Shown in pieces: positions 6,906 to 14,320 of a stretch of DNA of 28,471 nucleotides. Within the stretch, counting starts at the first letter, position 1. Each line of letters opens with the position of its first letter. The notes under the pieces are model-generated. The model ran no database searches and was not told the DNA's origin. It was given only the letters and a program-made list of their open reading frames with translations. Source of the DNA: Myxococcales bacterium (lineage in GTDB: Bacteria; Myxococcota; Polyangia; Nannocystales; Nannocystaceae); the NCBI GenBank assembly GCA_016793465.1, contig JAEUJW010000105.1, positions 1 to 28,471 on the forward strand, given 5' to 3'. Both the position numbers and the translations under genes were made by a program.

Positions 6906-9900
6906 ATGAAGCAGATCGTCGCATTTTGTCTGCAGTGGCGGCTCCTGGTCCTCGCGTTCGTCGTGCTCGTGGGCGTGGTAGGCGCCCGCAGCGCGCTGCA
7001 ACTGCCGATCGACGCCGTCCCCGACATCACGAACGTACAGGTGCAGATCCTGACGAAGGTCCCGGCGCTCGGACCGGTCGACATCGAACGGACGGTGACC
7101 TTCCCGGTCGAGTCGTCGATGAGCGGCCTCCCTGGCGTGACCGAGATCCGCAGCATCTCGCGCTTCGGGCTGTCGGCGGTGACGGTCGTGTTCGAGGAGG
7201 ACACCGACCTGCTGCGCTCGCGCCAGCTCGTGTCGGAGCGGTTGACCCAGGCCCGCGAGCGTCTGCCTCCGGGCGTCACCCCCGACCTCGGGCCGATGAG
7301 CTCCGGCCTCGGGGAGATCCTGCAGTTCGAGGTCCGCGCCGACAGCATGTGCGATCCGGGCGAGCCCGATACCGACACCTGCTACACGCCGATGGAGCTG
7401 CGCGTCGTCCTCGACTGGTTCATCGCCTTCGAGCTCCGCGGCGTGCCGGGCGTCGTCGAGGTCAACTCGTTCGGCGGCGAGCTGAAGACCTACGAGGTCG
7501 AGGTCCTGCCCGACCGGCTGCGCGCGCTCGACGTCTCGCTGAGTGAGCTGTTCGAAGCCCTCGAGCGCAACAACGCGACCGCCGGCGGCGGCTACCTCGT
7601 CCGAGCCGGCGAGCAATTGCTCGTACGAGGCGAGGGACGGATCCAGAGCCTCGAGGAGATCGGCGACGTCTTGATCGAGACCCGTGGCGACGGCGTCCCG
7701 GTTCGCGTCCGCGACGTCGCACGCGTTCACTTCGCGCCGTTGATCCGCCAGGGTGCGGTCACACGCGACGGCCGGGGCGAGGTCGTCACCGGCATCGTCA
7801 TGATGCTCGTCGGCGCCAATGGTCGCGAAGTTGTCGAGAACGTGAAGGCGAGGATCGAACAGATCGAACCTTCTCTGCCCGAGGGGGTCCGCCTCGACGT
7901 CTTCTACGACCGCGCCACCCTGGTCAACCGCACCATCGTCACGGTCGCCAAGAACCTCGCCGAGGGCGCGCTGTTCGTCATCGCCGTGCTGTTCCTGCTG
8001 CTCGGCAGCATCCGCGGCGGACTGATCGTCGCCGCCGCCATCCCGTTCGCCATGCTCGTCGCCTTCATCGGCATGAAGGCCCTCGGCCTCAGCGGCAACC
8101 TGATGAGCCTCGGCGCGATCGACTTCGGAATCGTCGTCGACGGATCGATCATCGTCGTCGAGAACGCGGTCGTTCACCTCGCGGCGGCGGCCCGCGGGCG
8201 CACCCGGCCGATGACCTACAGTGAGGCCTCCGACGTGGTCCTCGGCGCGACCCTCGACGTCCGCCGGGCGGCGCTGTTCGGCGAGGCCATCATCGTCCTC
8301 GTCTACGTCCCGATCCTCACCCTCGCGGGGATCGAGGGCAAGATGTTCAAGCCGATGGCGATCACCGTACTGTTCGCCCTGTGCGGGGCGTTCATCGCCT
8401 CGCTGACGTTCGTCCCGGTGCTGGTGGCCTCGCTGCTGCGCCAGCGGCCGGAGGAGAAGGAGCCGTTGATCGTGCGCCTGCTCCACCGGGTCTACCCGCG
8501 AGTGCTAGGGTGGACGATGGCCGCCCCGCGCGTGTTGATCGTCCTGTGCCTGGCTCTCCTCGGCGTCGCCGGCTGGATCGGCTCGCGCATGGGCGCGGAG
8601 TTCGTGCCTCGACTCGACGAGGGCGCCTTGGCCATCCAGGTGCTCAGGCTCCCGAGCGTGTCGCTCGAGGAGAGCGTCAACGGCGCGACCCGCTTCGAGC
8701 GGGTGCTACGTGAATTCCCGGAGGTCGTCACGGTCATTTCCAAGACGGGCCGCGCCGAGATCGCTACCGACCCGATGGGCGTCGAGCTGTCGGACGCGAT
8801 CATCATCCTCCGCCCGCCCGAGGAGTGGCAAACCGCCCACACGCGCGAGGGGCTGGTCGAGGCGATGTCGCAGCGCCTGACCCGGACGCTGCCCGGTCTG
8901 GGTTTTTCGTTCTCCCAGCCGATCGAGCTGCGGATGGCCGAGCTCATCAGCGGGACTCGCAGCGACGTCGCCATCACCTTGTTCGGCGACGACCTGGGCA
9001 CCCTCGAGCGTCTCAGCCTCGAGATCCAGACCGCCGTCCGCGACGTTCCCGGGGCGACCGACGTGCGCGGCGAGCAGCTCGCCGGCTTGCCCACGCTCGA
9101 GGTCACCGTCGATCGCGCCGCGGCATCCCGCTACGGCGTGTCAGTGGGCGACGCGCTCGACGCGATCGAGGCGATCGGTGGGCGCGCGGTCGGCGAGGTC
9201 TACGAGGGTGAGCGACGCTTCCGCCTGCAGGTCCGCGTGCCGGCGGGGCTGCGCGACGACATCGAACAGCTCCGGATCCTGCCGGTCAGCGGCCCCGGCG
9301 CCCAGCTCGTGCCGCTCGGACAGATCGCCAGCATGCAGATCGTCGACTCCCCGGCCAGCATCAGTCGGCAGTCGGTGCGTCGCCGGACCAACGTCGAGGT
9401 CAACGTCCGCGGGCGCGACCTCGCGAGCTTCGTCGGTGATGCCCAGGCCCGCGTGGCGGCGATCGAACTTCCGACTGGTTACGTGGTCCGCTGGGGCGGC
9501 CAGTTCGAGAACCTCACCGCCGCGACCCAGCGGCTCGCGCTGGCGGTGCCGCTCGCGCTCGGGTTGATCTTCGTCCTGCTCTACATGGCGTTCCAGGAGC
9601 TCAAGCCCGCGCTCCTCATCTACCTCAACGTGCCATTCGCAGCCGTCGGTGGGGTGCTGTTTCTGTGGGCGCGTGACATGCCGTTCTCGATCAGCGCGGC
9701 GATCGGGTTCATCGCTCTGTTCGGGATCGCCGTGCTCAACGGCGTGGTGCTGCTGACGACGATCAAGAAGCTCCGCGCCCAGGGCCACGGCCCGCGGGAG
9801 GCCGCGCGCGAGGGCGCGGAGGGCCGCCTCCGGGCGGTCGTGATGACCGCGACGGTCGCCGCGCTCGGCTTCCTGCCGATGGCCCTGTCGGGCAGCGCCG

Positions 9901-10046
9901 GCGCCGAGGTCCAGCGTCCGCTCGCCACTGTGGTGATCGGCGGCCTGGTCACCGCGACCTTCTTGACCCTCTTCGTGCTGCCGACGATCTACGCGTTCTT
10001 CTACCGCAAGGAAGAACTGAAGCCCCAGCAGGAGCACGCCCCATGA
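6906..10046 (+). CDS. czcA: CzcA-like HME-RND heavy-metal efflux pump
   Basis: A 1046-aa proton-driven inner-membrane pump, normal length for the heavy-metal RND family. TM1 follows the N-terminus, with QLPIDAVPDITNVQVQI typical of CzcA/CusA. The TM4 signature is DFGIVVDGSIIVVEN (406-420). Its D406, D412 and E419 align with the proton-relay residues D402, D408 and E415 of Cupriavidus CzcA. The DFG-x3-DG(A/S)-x3-VEN form points to divalent cations (Zn/Co/Cd/Ni) rather than Cu/Ag; here Ser replaces the usual Ala. An unusual loop with C149 and C159 precedes MELRVVLDW in the first porter domain. The ribosome-binding site is GAGGGAG. The gene lies 9 nt after the adaptor gene, and its stop overlaps the ATPase start. 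Confidence 0.95.
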   Translation: MKQIVAFCLQWRLLVLAFVVLVGVVGARSALQLPIDAVPDITNVQVQILTKVPALGPVDIERTVTFPVESSMSGLPGVTEIRSISRFGLSAVTVVFEEDTDLLRSRQLVSERLTQARERLPPGVTPDLGPMSSGLGEILQFEVRADSMCDPGEPDTDTCYTPMELRVVLDWFIAFELRGVPGVVEVNSFGGELKTYEVEVLPDRLRALDVSLSELFEALERNNATAGGGYLVRAGEQLLVRGEGRIQSLEEIGDVLIETRGDGVPVRVRDVARVHFAPLIRQGAVTRDGRGEVVTGIVMMLVGANGREVVENVKARIEQIEPSLPEGVRLDVFYDRATLVNRTIVTVAKNLAEGALFVIAVLFLLLGSIRGGLIVAAAIPFAMLVAFIGMKALGLSGNLMSLGAIDFGIVVDGSIIVVENAVVHLAAAARGRTRPMTYSEASDVVLGATLDVRRAALFGEAIIVLVYVPILTLAGIEGKMFKPMAITVLFALCGAFIASLTFVPVLVASLLRQRPEEKEPLIVRLLHRVYPRVLGWTMAAPRVLIVLCLALLGVAGWIGSRMGAEFVPRLDEGALAIQVLRLPSVSLEESVNGATRFERVLREFPEVVTVISKTGRAEIATDPMGVELSDAIIILRPPEEWQTAHTREGLVEAMSQRLTRTLPGLGFSFSQPIELRMAELISGTRSDVAITLFGDDLGTLERLSLEIQTAVRDVPGATDVRGEQLAGLPTLEVTVDRAAASRYGVSVGDALDAIEAIGGRAVGEVYEGERRFRLQVRVPAGLRDDIEQLRILPVSGPGAQLVPLGQIASMQIVDSPASISRQSVRRRTNVEVNVRGRDLASFVGDAQARVAAIELPTGYVVRWGGQFENLTAATQRLALAVPLALGLIFVLLYMAFQELKPALLIYLNVPFAAVGGVLFLWARDMPFSISAAIGFIALFGIAVLNGVVLLTTIKKLRAQGHGPREAAREGAEGRLRAVVMTATVAALGFLPMALSGSAGAEVQRPLATVVIGGLVTATFLTLFVLPTIYAFFYRKEELKPQQEHAP

Positions 10047-12529
10047 ACAAGCTGAAGCTCGACCTCCCGCTCGTCCTTCCGCACGACGCGGAGCAGGCCG
10101 ATCCATGCGTCCATCGCCTGCTGATCGCCGTGCGCGGTCGACCGGGCGTTGTCGACGCGCACATCGACACGACCCTCGACGCGCAGAAGCCTCGACTGTG
10201 CGTGCACTTCGACGCCGGGACAATCGCCCCGTCGGAGGTCGAGAAGCTCGTGCACGCCGCTGGGGCCGAGCTCGCCGAGCAGTACGGCCACCTCCGCGTG
10301 TCTGTCCGCGGCGTGCGCCACGAGCGTCACGCCCGCGTGGTCGAGGCGGCCCTGCTACGCGAGCGCGGGGTCCTCTATGCGGCGGTCAGCTTCGGGACAC
10401 GGCGCGCGGCCATCGAGTTCGACCCGCGACAGATCGGCGAACCGCAAGCCCTCGAGTACCTGAAGCGCGCGGGCCTACAGCCCGGGGACCCGCACGAGGG
10501 TCACAGCCACGCTCGCGACGAGCACTCTGATCACAAACACGGGCCCGGCGAGCACGACGGTCACAAGCACGGGCCCGGCGAGCACGCCCACGGGGGCCCG
10601 TTCGGCGAGCGCTCCGAGTTGGTGTTCAGCGTCCTGTGCGGTGTCCTGACCGGGGCCGGCTGGTTGCTCGAAGGTGTGACCCCGCCGGCCGTGTCGATGG
10701 TGCTCTACGCGCTCGCGTATCTCTTCGGCGGGTACTTCACGGTCCGCGAGGCTTACGAAGCGATCCGCGCTGGGCGCTTCGAGATCGATTTCCTCATGCT
10801 GGTCGCGGCCGGCGGCGCGGCGGCCCTCGGTGAATTTGCCGAGGGCGCCTTGCTGCTGTTCCTGTTCAGCTTCGGCCACGGGCTCGAGGGCTACGCCATG
10901 TCGCGCGCCCGCAAGGCGATCGCCGGCCTGACCGAGCTGGTGCCCGCGACCGCGGTCAAGCTCACCGCGGGGGGGGAGGCAGTCGTCCCGGTCGCCAATC
11001 TGGCGATCGGCGACCGCCTTCTCATCAAGCCGAACACTCGGATCCCCGCCGACGGGGTCGTCGCGCGCGGTGAGAGCAGCGTCGACCAGGCGCCGATCAC
11101 GGGTGAGAGCGTGCCGGTCGACAAGCGGCCGCACGCCGATCCCGCGGCGGCGCTCGCAGAGCCCGCACGCATCGACCCCGAGCACCGCGTGTTCGCCGGG
11201 ACGATCAACGGGCCCGGCGCACTCGAAGTGCTCGTCACTCGAGTGGCCGCCGACAGCACGCTCGCGCGGGTCGTCAAACTCGTCACCGAGGCCGAGACCC
11301 AGAAGTCGCCGACCCAGCAGTTCACCGACCGGTTCGAACGAGTATTCGTCCCGGTGATCCTCGGCCTGGTCGTCCTTCTCCTGTTCGCCTGGGTCGTCCT
11401 CCCCGAGCCGTTCTCGGCCAGCTTCTACCGGGCGATGGCTGTGTTGGTAGCCGCGAGCCCGTGCGCGCTGGCCATCGCCACGCCTAGCGCCGTGCTCGCG
11501 GGCGTCGCCAGGGCTGCCCGCGGCGGCGTGCTGGTCAAGGGCGGCGCGCACCTCGAGGCGCTCGGCAGCGTCGGCGCGATCGCCTTCGACAAGACCGGTA
11601 CGCTGACCGAGGGCAAGCCCCGCCTCACCGACGTGCGACCGGCGCAGGGCGTCGACGTGGCGCAGTTGCTCTCCATCGCCGGGGCGCTCGAGCGCCGCTC
11701 GGACCACCCACTCGCGCGCGCGGTCGTCGAGGGTGCCGAGGCCCGGCTGGCGGTGCTACCCGATGCTACCGATGTCGCCGCGATCACCGGCTTCGGGCTG
11801 CGCGGGCGGATCGACGGCACGACCGTCCGGATCGGCAAGCCCGGCCTGTTCACCCGCGACGGTGGCACGCTGCCCCCGCCCATTCAGTCGCTCGTCAGCG
11901 AAGTCGAGGGCCGGGGCCGCACGGTCATGCTCGTGGAGTTCGGCGGCGCGTTCTTCGGAGTCCTCGGGGTGATGGACACGCCGCGCCCCTCGGCCCGGCC
12001 GGTGCTCGAACGCCTGCGGGAGCTGGGGGTCGGCAAGACGATCATGCTCACCGGCGACAACCAGCGGGTCGCCGACGCGGTCGCCCGTGAGGTCGGAATC
12101 ACCGAGGCGCGCGGCGACCTCCTCCCCGAGCACAAGGTCGAGGCTGTCGCCGAACTGGCCCGTTCGTCGAGTCGGGTCGCCATGGTCGGCGACGGCGTCA
12201 ACGACGCCCCGGCCCTCGCCAGCGCGACGGTCGGCATTGCCATGGGTGCCGGCGGCTCCGACGTCGCCCTCGAGACCGCCGACGTGGCCTTGATGAGCGA
12301 CGATCTCCATGGGCTCCCGTTCGCGGTCGGCCTCAGCCGGTCGTGCCGGCGGGTCATCCGCCAGAACCTGTGGGCGAGCCTCGGCATGGTCGCCTTCCTC
12401 ATCCCCGCGACGCTGTTCGGCTTCGCGGGGATCGGCGCGGCCGTCGCGTTGCACGAGGGGTCAACTCTCGTCGTCGTCGCAAATGCGCTGCGTCTGCTCG
12501 CTTACCGCGATCCCAGAACCAAGCACTGA
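10043..12529 (+). CDS. P1B-4-type metal-transporting P-type ATPase with His-rich N-terminus
   Basis: An 828-aa ATP-driven inner-membrane metal exporter. P-type landmarks are TGES (353-356), the phosphorylation site DKTGT (D516), SDHPLA in the nucleotide domain and GDGVNDAP (from 716). The membrane metal site is SPC (472-474) rather than CPC, and the last helix carries HEGST (804-808). This SPC plus HEGxT pair defines the P1B-4 group (Co, Zn, Cd, Fe(II)). The N-terminus holds two ferredoxin-like segments (about 10-85 and 90-150) that resemble metal-binding domains but lack CxxC; the second has HERH at the equivalent place. A His-rich spacer with repeated HKHGPGEH follows. ATGA overlap with the pump gene and GGAG at 10031-10034 support the start. 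It would move cytosolic metal to the periplasm for the RND pump to export. Confidence 0.94.
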   Translation: MNKLKLDLPLVLPHDAEQADPCVHRLLIAVRGRPGVVDAHIDTTLDAQKPRLCVHFDAGTIAPSEVEKLVHAAGAELAEQYGHLRVSVRGVRHERHARVVEAALLRERGVLYAAVSFGTRRAAIEFDPRQIGEPQALEYLKRAGLQPGDPHEGHSHARDEHSDHKHGPGEHDGHKHGPGEHAHGGPFGERSELVFSVLCGVLTGAGWLLEGVTPPAVSMVLYALAYLFGGYFTVREAYEAIRAGRFEIDFLMLVAAGGAAALGEFAEGALLLFLFSFGHGLEGYAMSRARKAIAGLTELVPATAVKLTAGGEAVVPVANLAIGDRLLIKPNTRIPADGVVARGESSVDQAPITGESVPVDKRPHADPAAALAEPARIDPEHRVFAGTINGPGALEVLVTRVAADSTLARVVKLVTEAETQKSPTQQFTDRFERVFVPVILGLVVLLLFAWVVLPEPFSASFYRAMAVLVAASPCALAIATPSAVLAGVARAARGGVLVKGGAHLEALGSVGAIAFDKTGTLTEGKPRLTDVRPAQGVDVAQLLSIAGALERRSDHPLARAVVEGAEARLAVLPDATDVAAITGFGLRGRIDGTTVRIGKPGLFTRDGGTLPPPIQSLVSEVEGRGRTVMLVEFGGAFFGVLGVMDTPRPSARPVLERLRELGVGKTIMLTGDNQRVADAVAREVGITEARGDLLPEHKVEAVAELARSSSRVAMVGDGVNDAPALASATVGIAMGAGGSDVALETADVALMSDDLHGLPFAVGLSRSCRRVIRQNLWASLGMVAFLIPATLFGFAGIGAAVALHEGSTLVVVANALRLLAYRDPRTKH
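10531..10586 (+). repeat. Two 26-bp direct repeats, 30-bp period, encoding HKHGPGEH
   Basis: Copies at 10531-10556 and 10561-10586 differ at one base (AAAC versus AAGC). Each encodes HKHGPGEH within the His-rich spacer of the ATPase. The 30-bp period corresponds to ten residues, so copy number can change without a frameshift. Confidence 0.92.
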
Positions 12530-12561
12530 ACTACCCGATCCCACCGTCACCCCGAGCGAAC

Positions 12562-12605
12562 TGCAATACACGAGACGCATAGCAGTGCGTCTCGACGGGA
12601 TTGCA
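12562..12605 (+). terminator. Two-tier hairpin downstream of the efflux operon
   Basis: Inner stem CGAGACGCA/TGCGTCTCG (12571-12579, 12586-12594) with loop TAGCAG; outer stem TGCAAT/ATTGCA (12562-12567, 12600-12605). It begins 33 nt after the ATPase stop, where the operon should end. Only a short TTT follows, so intrinsic termination is weak. It may instead protect the mRNA 3' end or bind a protein. Confidence 0.5.
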
Positions 12606-12608
12606 TTT

Positions 12609-12636
12609 GTGGTGATCTCGATGTATCGAGCACCAC
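12609..12636 (+). terminator. Second stem-loop after the efflux operon
   Basis: GTGGTG (12609-12614) pairs with CACCAC (12631-12636). Inside, after a two-base bulge, CTCGA (12617-12621) pairs with TCGAG (12626-12630) around loop TGTA. It follows the first hairpin after only 3 nt, and an AT-rich tract ATTAATTA comes next. Tandem hairpins with an AT-rich tail could act as a composite terminator; an operator for the next gene is the alternative. Confidence 0.4.
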
Positions 12637-12645
12637 ATTAATTAC

Positions 12646-12674
12646 TTGCGTTTAAGCATAGTCATAGCGATAAA
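12646..12674 (+). promoter_or_regulatory. Possible promoter of the metzincin gene, leaderless
   Basis: TTGCGT (12646-12651) and GATAAA (12669-12674) are 17 bp apart in an AT-rich stretch. The second box ends 6 nt before the ATG at 12681, so transcription would begin at or near the start codon. This fits the absence of any ribosome-binding site there. The boxes match the sigma-70 consensus only at 3/6 and 4/6 positions. Confidence 0.3.
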
Positions 12675-12680
12675 ACTTCC

Positions 12681-14147
12681 ATGTTTCGGATGTTCGTTCC
12701 CGCGGCGCTCGTCTCCCTGTGCTCCAACGTCCTCGTACCTGTCGATGCGCACGCGGCGACAGGCAGCCCTTCGACGCTCTTCGGTCGGCCGGTCGCGCCG
12801 TCACGCGAGCTCAGCGAGGTGGAGCGAGACGAGCGGCGCCGGCAGTTCGACGCGATGCTCGAGGCGAGGGGCCTGGAGCGTCACGGCGACGTGGTCGGCC
12901 CCCGGGAGCTGTTCGCGCCGTCCGAGCCGAACCCCGCGACACAAGCGGAGTGGGATTACCCGCCGCATCGGGCCACGATCTTCCTCAACTTCTTCGGTGG
13001 CGAGATGTCGAATGGGACGAATTCGGCGCTGATGGAGTCCACCTGCATCCCCTCCAACAAGTTCGACTACCCCGGCTTCTCGGGGACCGAGGCCCAGGCG
13101 CTCGCGATCATCGAGACCTTCGTCAATCTGCTCGAGCCCTACGGCGTCCGCGTCGCCTACGAGAAGGCGCCGCCGCCCGAGCTTCCCTACGCCATGGTCA
13201 TGATGGGCGGGACCCCGGATCTCGTCGGCCTCCCGAACGGCGTGCTCGGCGTGTCCTGCAGCAGCGACTGCGGCGATCGCTGGTGGCGTGACACGACCCT
13301 CGCGTTCACGGCCGCGGCATCCCCTAACCAGACCAACACCCTCTCGACCACCGCTCTCCACGAGGCCGCGCATGCGTTCGGCCTCGCCCACATCGACACG
13401 AACCAGAACTCGCCGCTGGTCATGCATCCGTACGTCGACAACTCCCCCAAGATCTGGGGTGACCAGTGCGAGGAGTACAACGCGGCGACCGGGGGCATCA
13501 ACTGTCAGTCGACCCACGACTATTGGTGTGCGGGCGACGCCCAGAACACCCACGCCGAGCTCCTGGCCTACTTCGGTCCCAATGGCCCTGATACCGAGCC
13601 GCCCCTCGTCGAGATCCTGGCGCCGGAGGACGGGCTCGAGCTCGAGGTGGGCGCGAGCGTCGAGCTCGAGGTCGCTGTCACCGACAACCATGACGGCGCC
13701 GGCTGGAAGCTCATGGTCTACAAGGACGACGTGCTCGTCCAGGAGCAGCCGACGTTCAACTTCCAAACCAAGTGGGCGCTCTCTGGCCTGCCCGCGGGCA
13801 CCTTCCGCCTGCGCGTCGAGGGGATCGACCACGACCGCAACGTCGGCGCGGACGAGGTGACGCTCTACGTGGGCGTGGAGGCGCCCGTGCCGGGATCGAG
13901 TACCGGCGACGACCCGACCACTGCGGGCGAGACGGCGGACGATACCGGATCCGTCCCCACGGGGTCGGCCGGCGACACCGGACAGGGTGAGGGCGGTGGC
14001 TCCTCGAGCACTTCGATGCCGAGCGAGGAAGGGGAGGACGGCTGCTCCTGCCTGGTCAGCGGGCGCACGGTCCCCGCGCTCGCCTGGACGGTTCTCTTCG
14101 CCGGCCTCGTCTGCAGGCGCAAGACCCGATCCGTGTCAATGTCATGA
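12681..14147 (+). CDS. Secreted metzincin-type zinc protease with MYXO-CTERM anchor
   Basis: A 488-aa exported protein. Signal peptide about 1-25 (cleavage near AHA/AT), a propeptide-like region to about 90, then a zinc protease domain. The motif HEAAHAFGLAH is the metzincin HExxHxxGxxH, and SPLVMHPY shortly after is a candidate Met-turn. Six or more cysteines in the catalytic region suggest disulfides. From about 300 a beta-sandwich (Ig/FN3-like, EPPLVEILAPEDG to VTLYVGVE) is followed by a Ser/Thr/Gly/Asp linker and a terminal GCSC motif, hydrophobic helix and CRRKTR, the MYXO-CTERM sorting pattern for surface anchoring. Substrate unknown. It follows the two hairpins after the efflux operon, and its start has no visible ribosome-binding site. 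Confidence 0.85.
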   Translation: MFRMFVPAALVSLCSNVLVPVDAHAATGSPSTLFGRPVAPSRELSEVERDERRRQFDAMLEARGLERHGDVVGPRELFAPSEPNPATQAEWDYPPHRATIFLNFFGGEMSNGTNSALMESTCIPSNKFDYPGFSGTEAQALAIIETFVNLLEPYGVRVAYEKAPPPELPYAMVMMGGTPDLVGLPNGVLGVSCSSDCGDRWWRDTTLAFTAAASPNQTNTLSTTALHEAAHAFGLAHIDTNQNSPLVMHPYVDNSPKIWGDQCEEYNAATGGINCQSTHDYWCAGDAQNTHAELLAYFGPNGPDTEPPLVEILAPEDGLELEVGASVELEVAVTDNHDGAGWKLMVYKDDVLVQEQPTFNFQTKWALSGLPAGTFRLRVEGIDHDRNVGADEVTLYVGVEAPVPGSSTGDDPTTAGETADDTGSVPTGSAGDTGQGEGGGSSSTSMPSEEGEDGCSCLVSGRTVPALAWTVLFAGLVCRRKTRSVSMS

Positions 14148-14320
14148 CCCGCTCGGGGATGTGCGAAAGCGAGCGCACTTGCAATCTATGGAATTTCTCT
14201 GTCCGTCGTGATCGATCGGTCGCTCGTCGTTACTGGGAACAGAGTAAATACAAGTATCCTTGGCGGTCGCCGCCGGCCGCCACAGAAGTCCTGCGTAGAC
14301 GTCCAGGAGTCGCCAACGCG

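Noticed and set aside
6261..8486. A 741-codon open frame on the minus strand
   Set aside because: It is antisense to the CzcB and CzcA genes, both unmistakable by motif and length. Its composition (Asp/Arg/His-rich, no domains) is typical of GC-rich shadow frames.
6906..10046. Cu/Ag pump CusA
   Set aside because: The TM4 motif is DFG-x3-DGS-x3-VEN as in CzcA-type pumps, and the partner ATPase is SPC/HEGST (P1B-4) rather than CPC.
10531..10586. Short direct repeats considered as CRISPR or other non-coding repeat
   Set aside because: Only two copies, with the 30-bp period in frame inside the ATPase gene; a coding His-rich repeat explains them.
12801..13832. A 343-codon minus-strand frame
   Set aside because: It is antisense to the metzincin gene with HExxHxxGxxH and a MYXO-CTERM tail; no domain in the antisense product.
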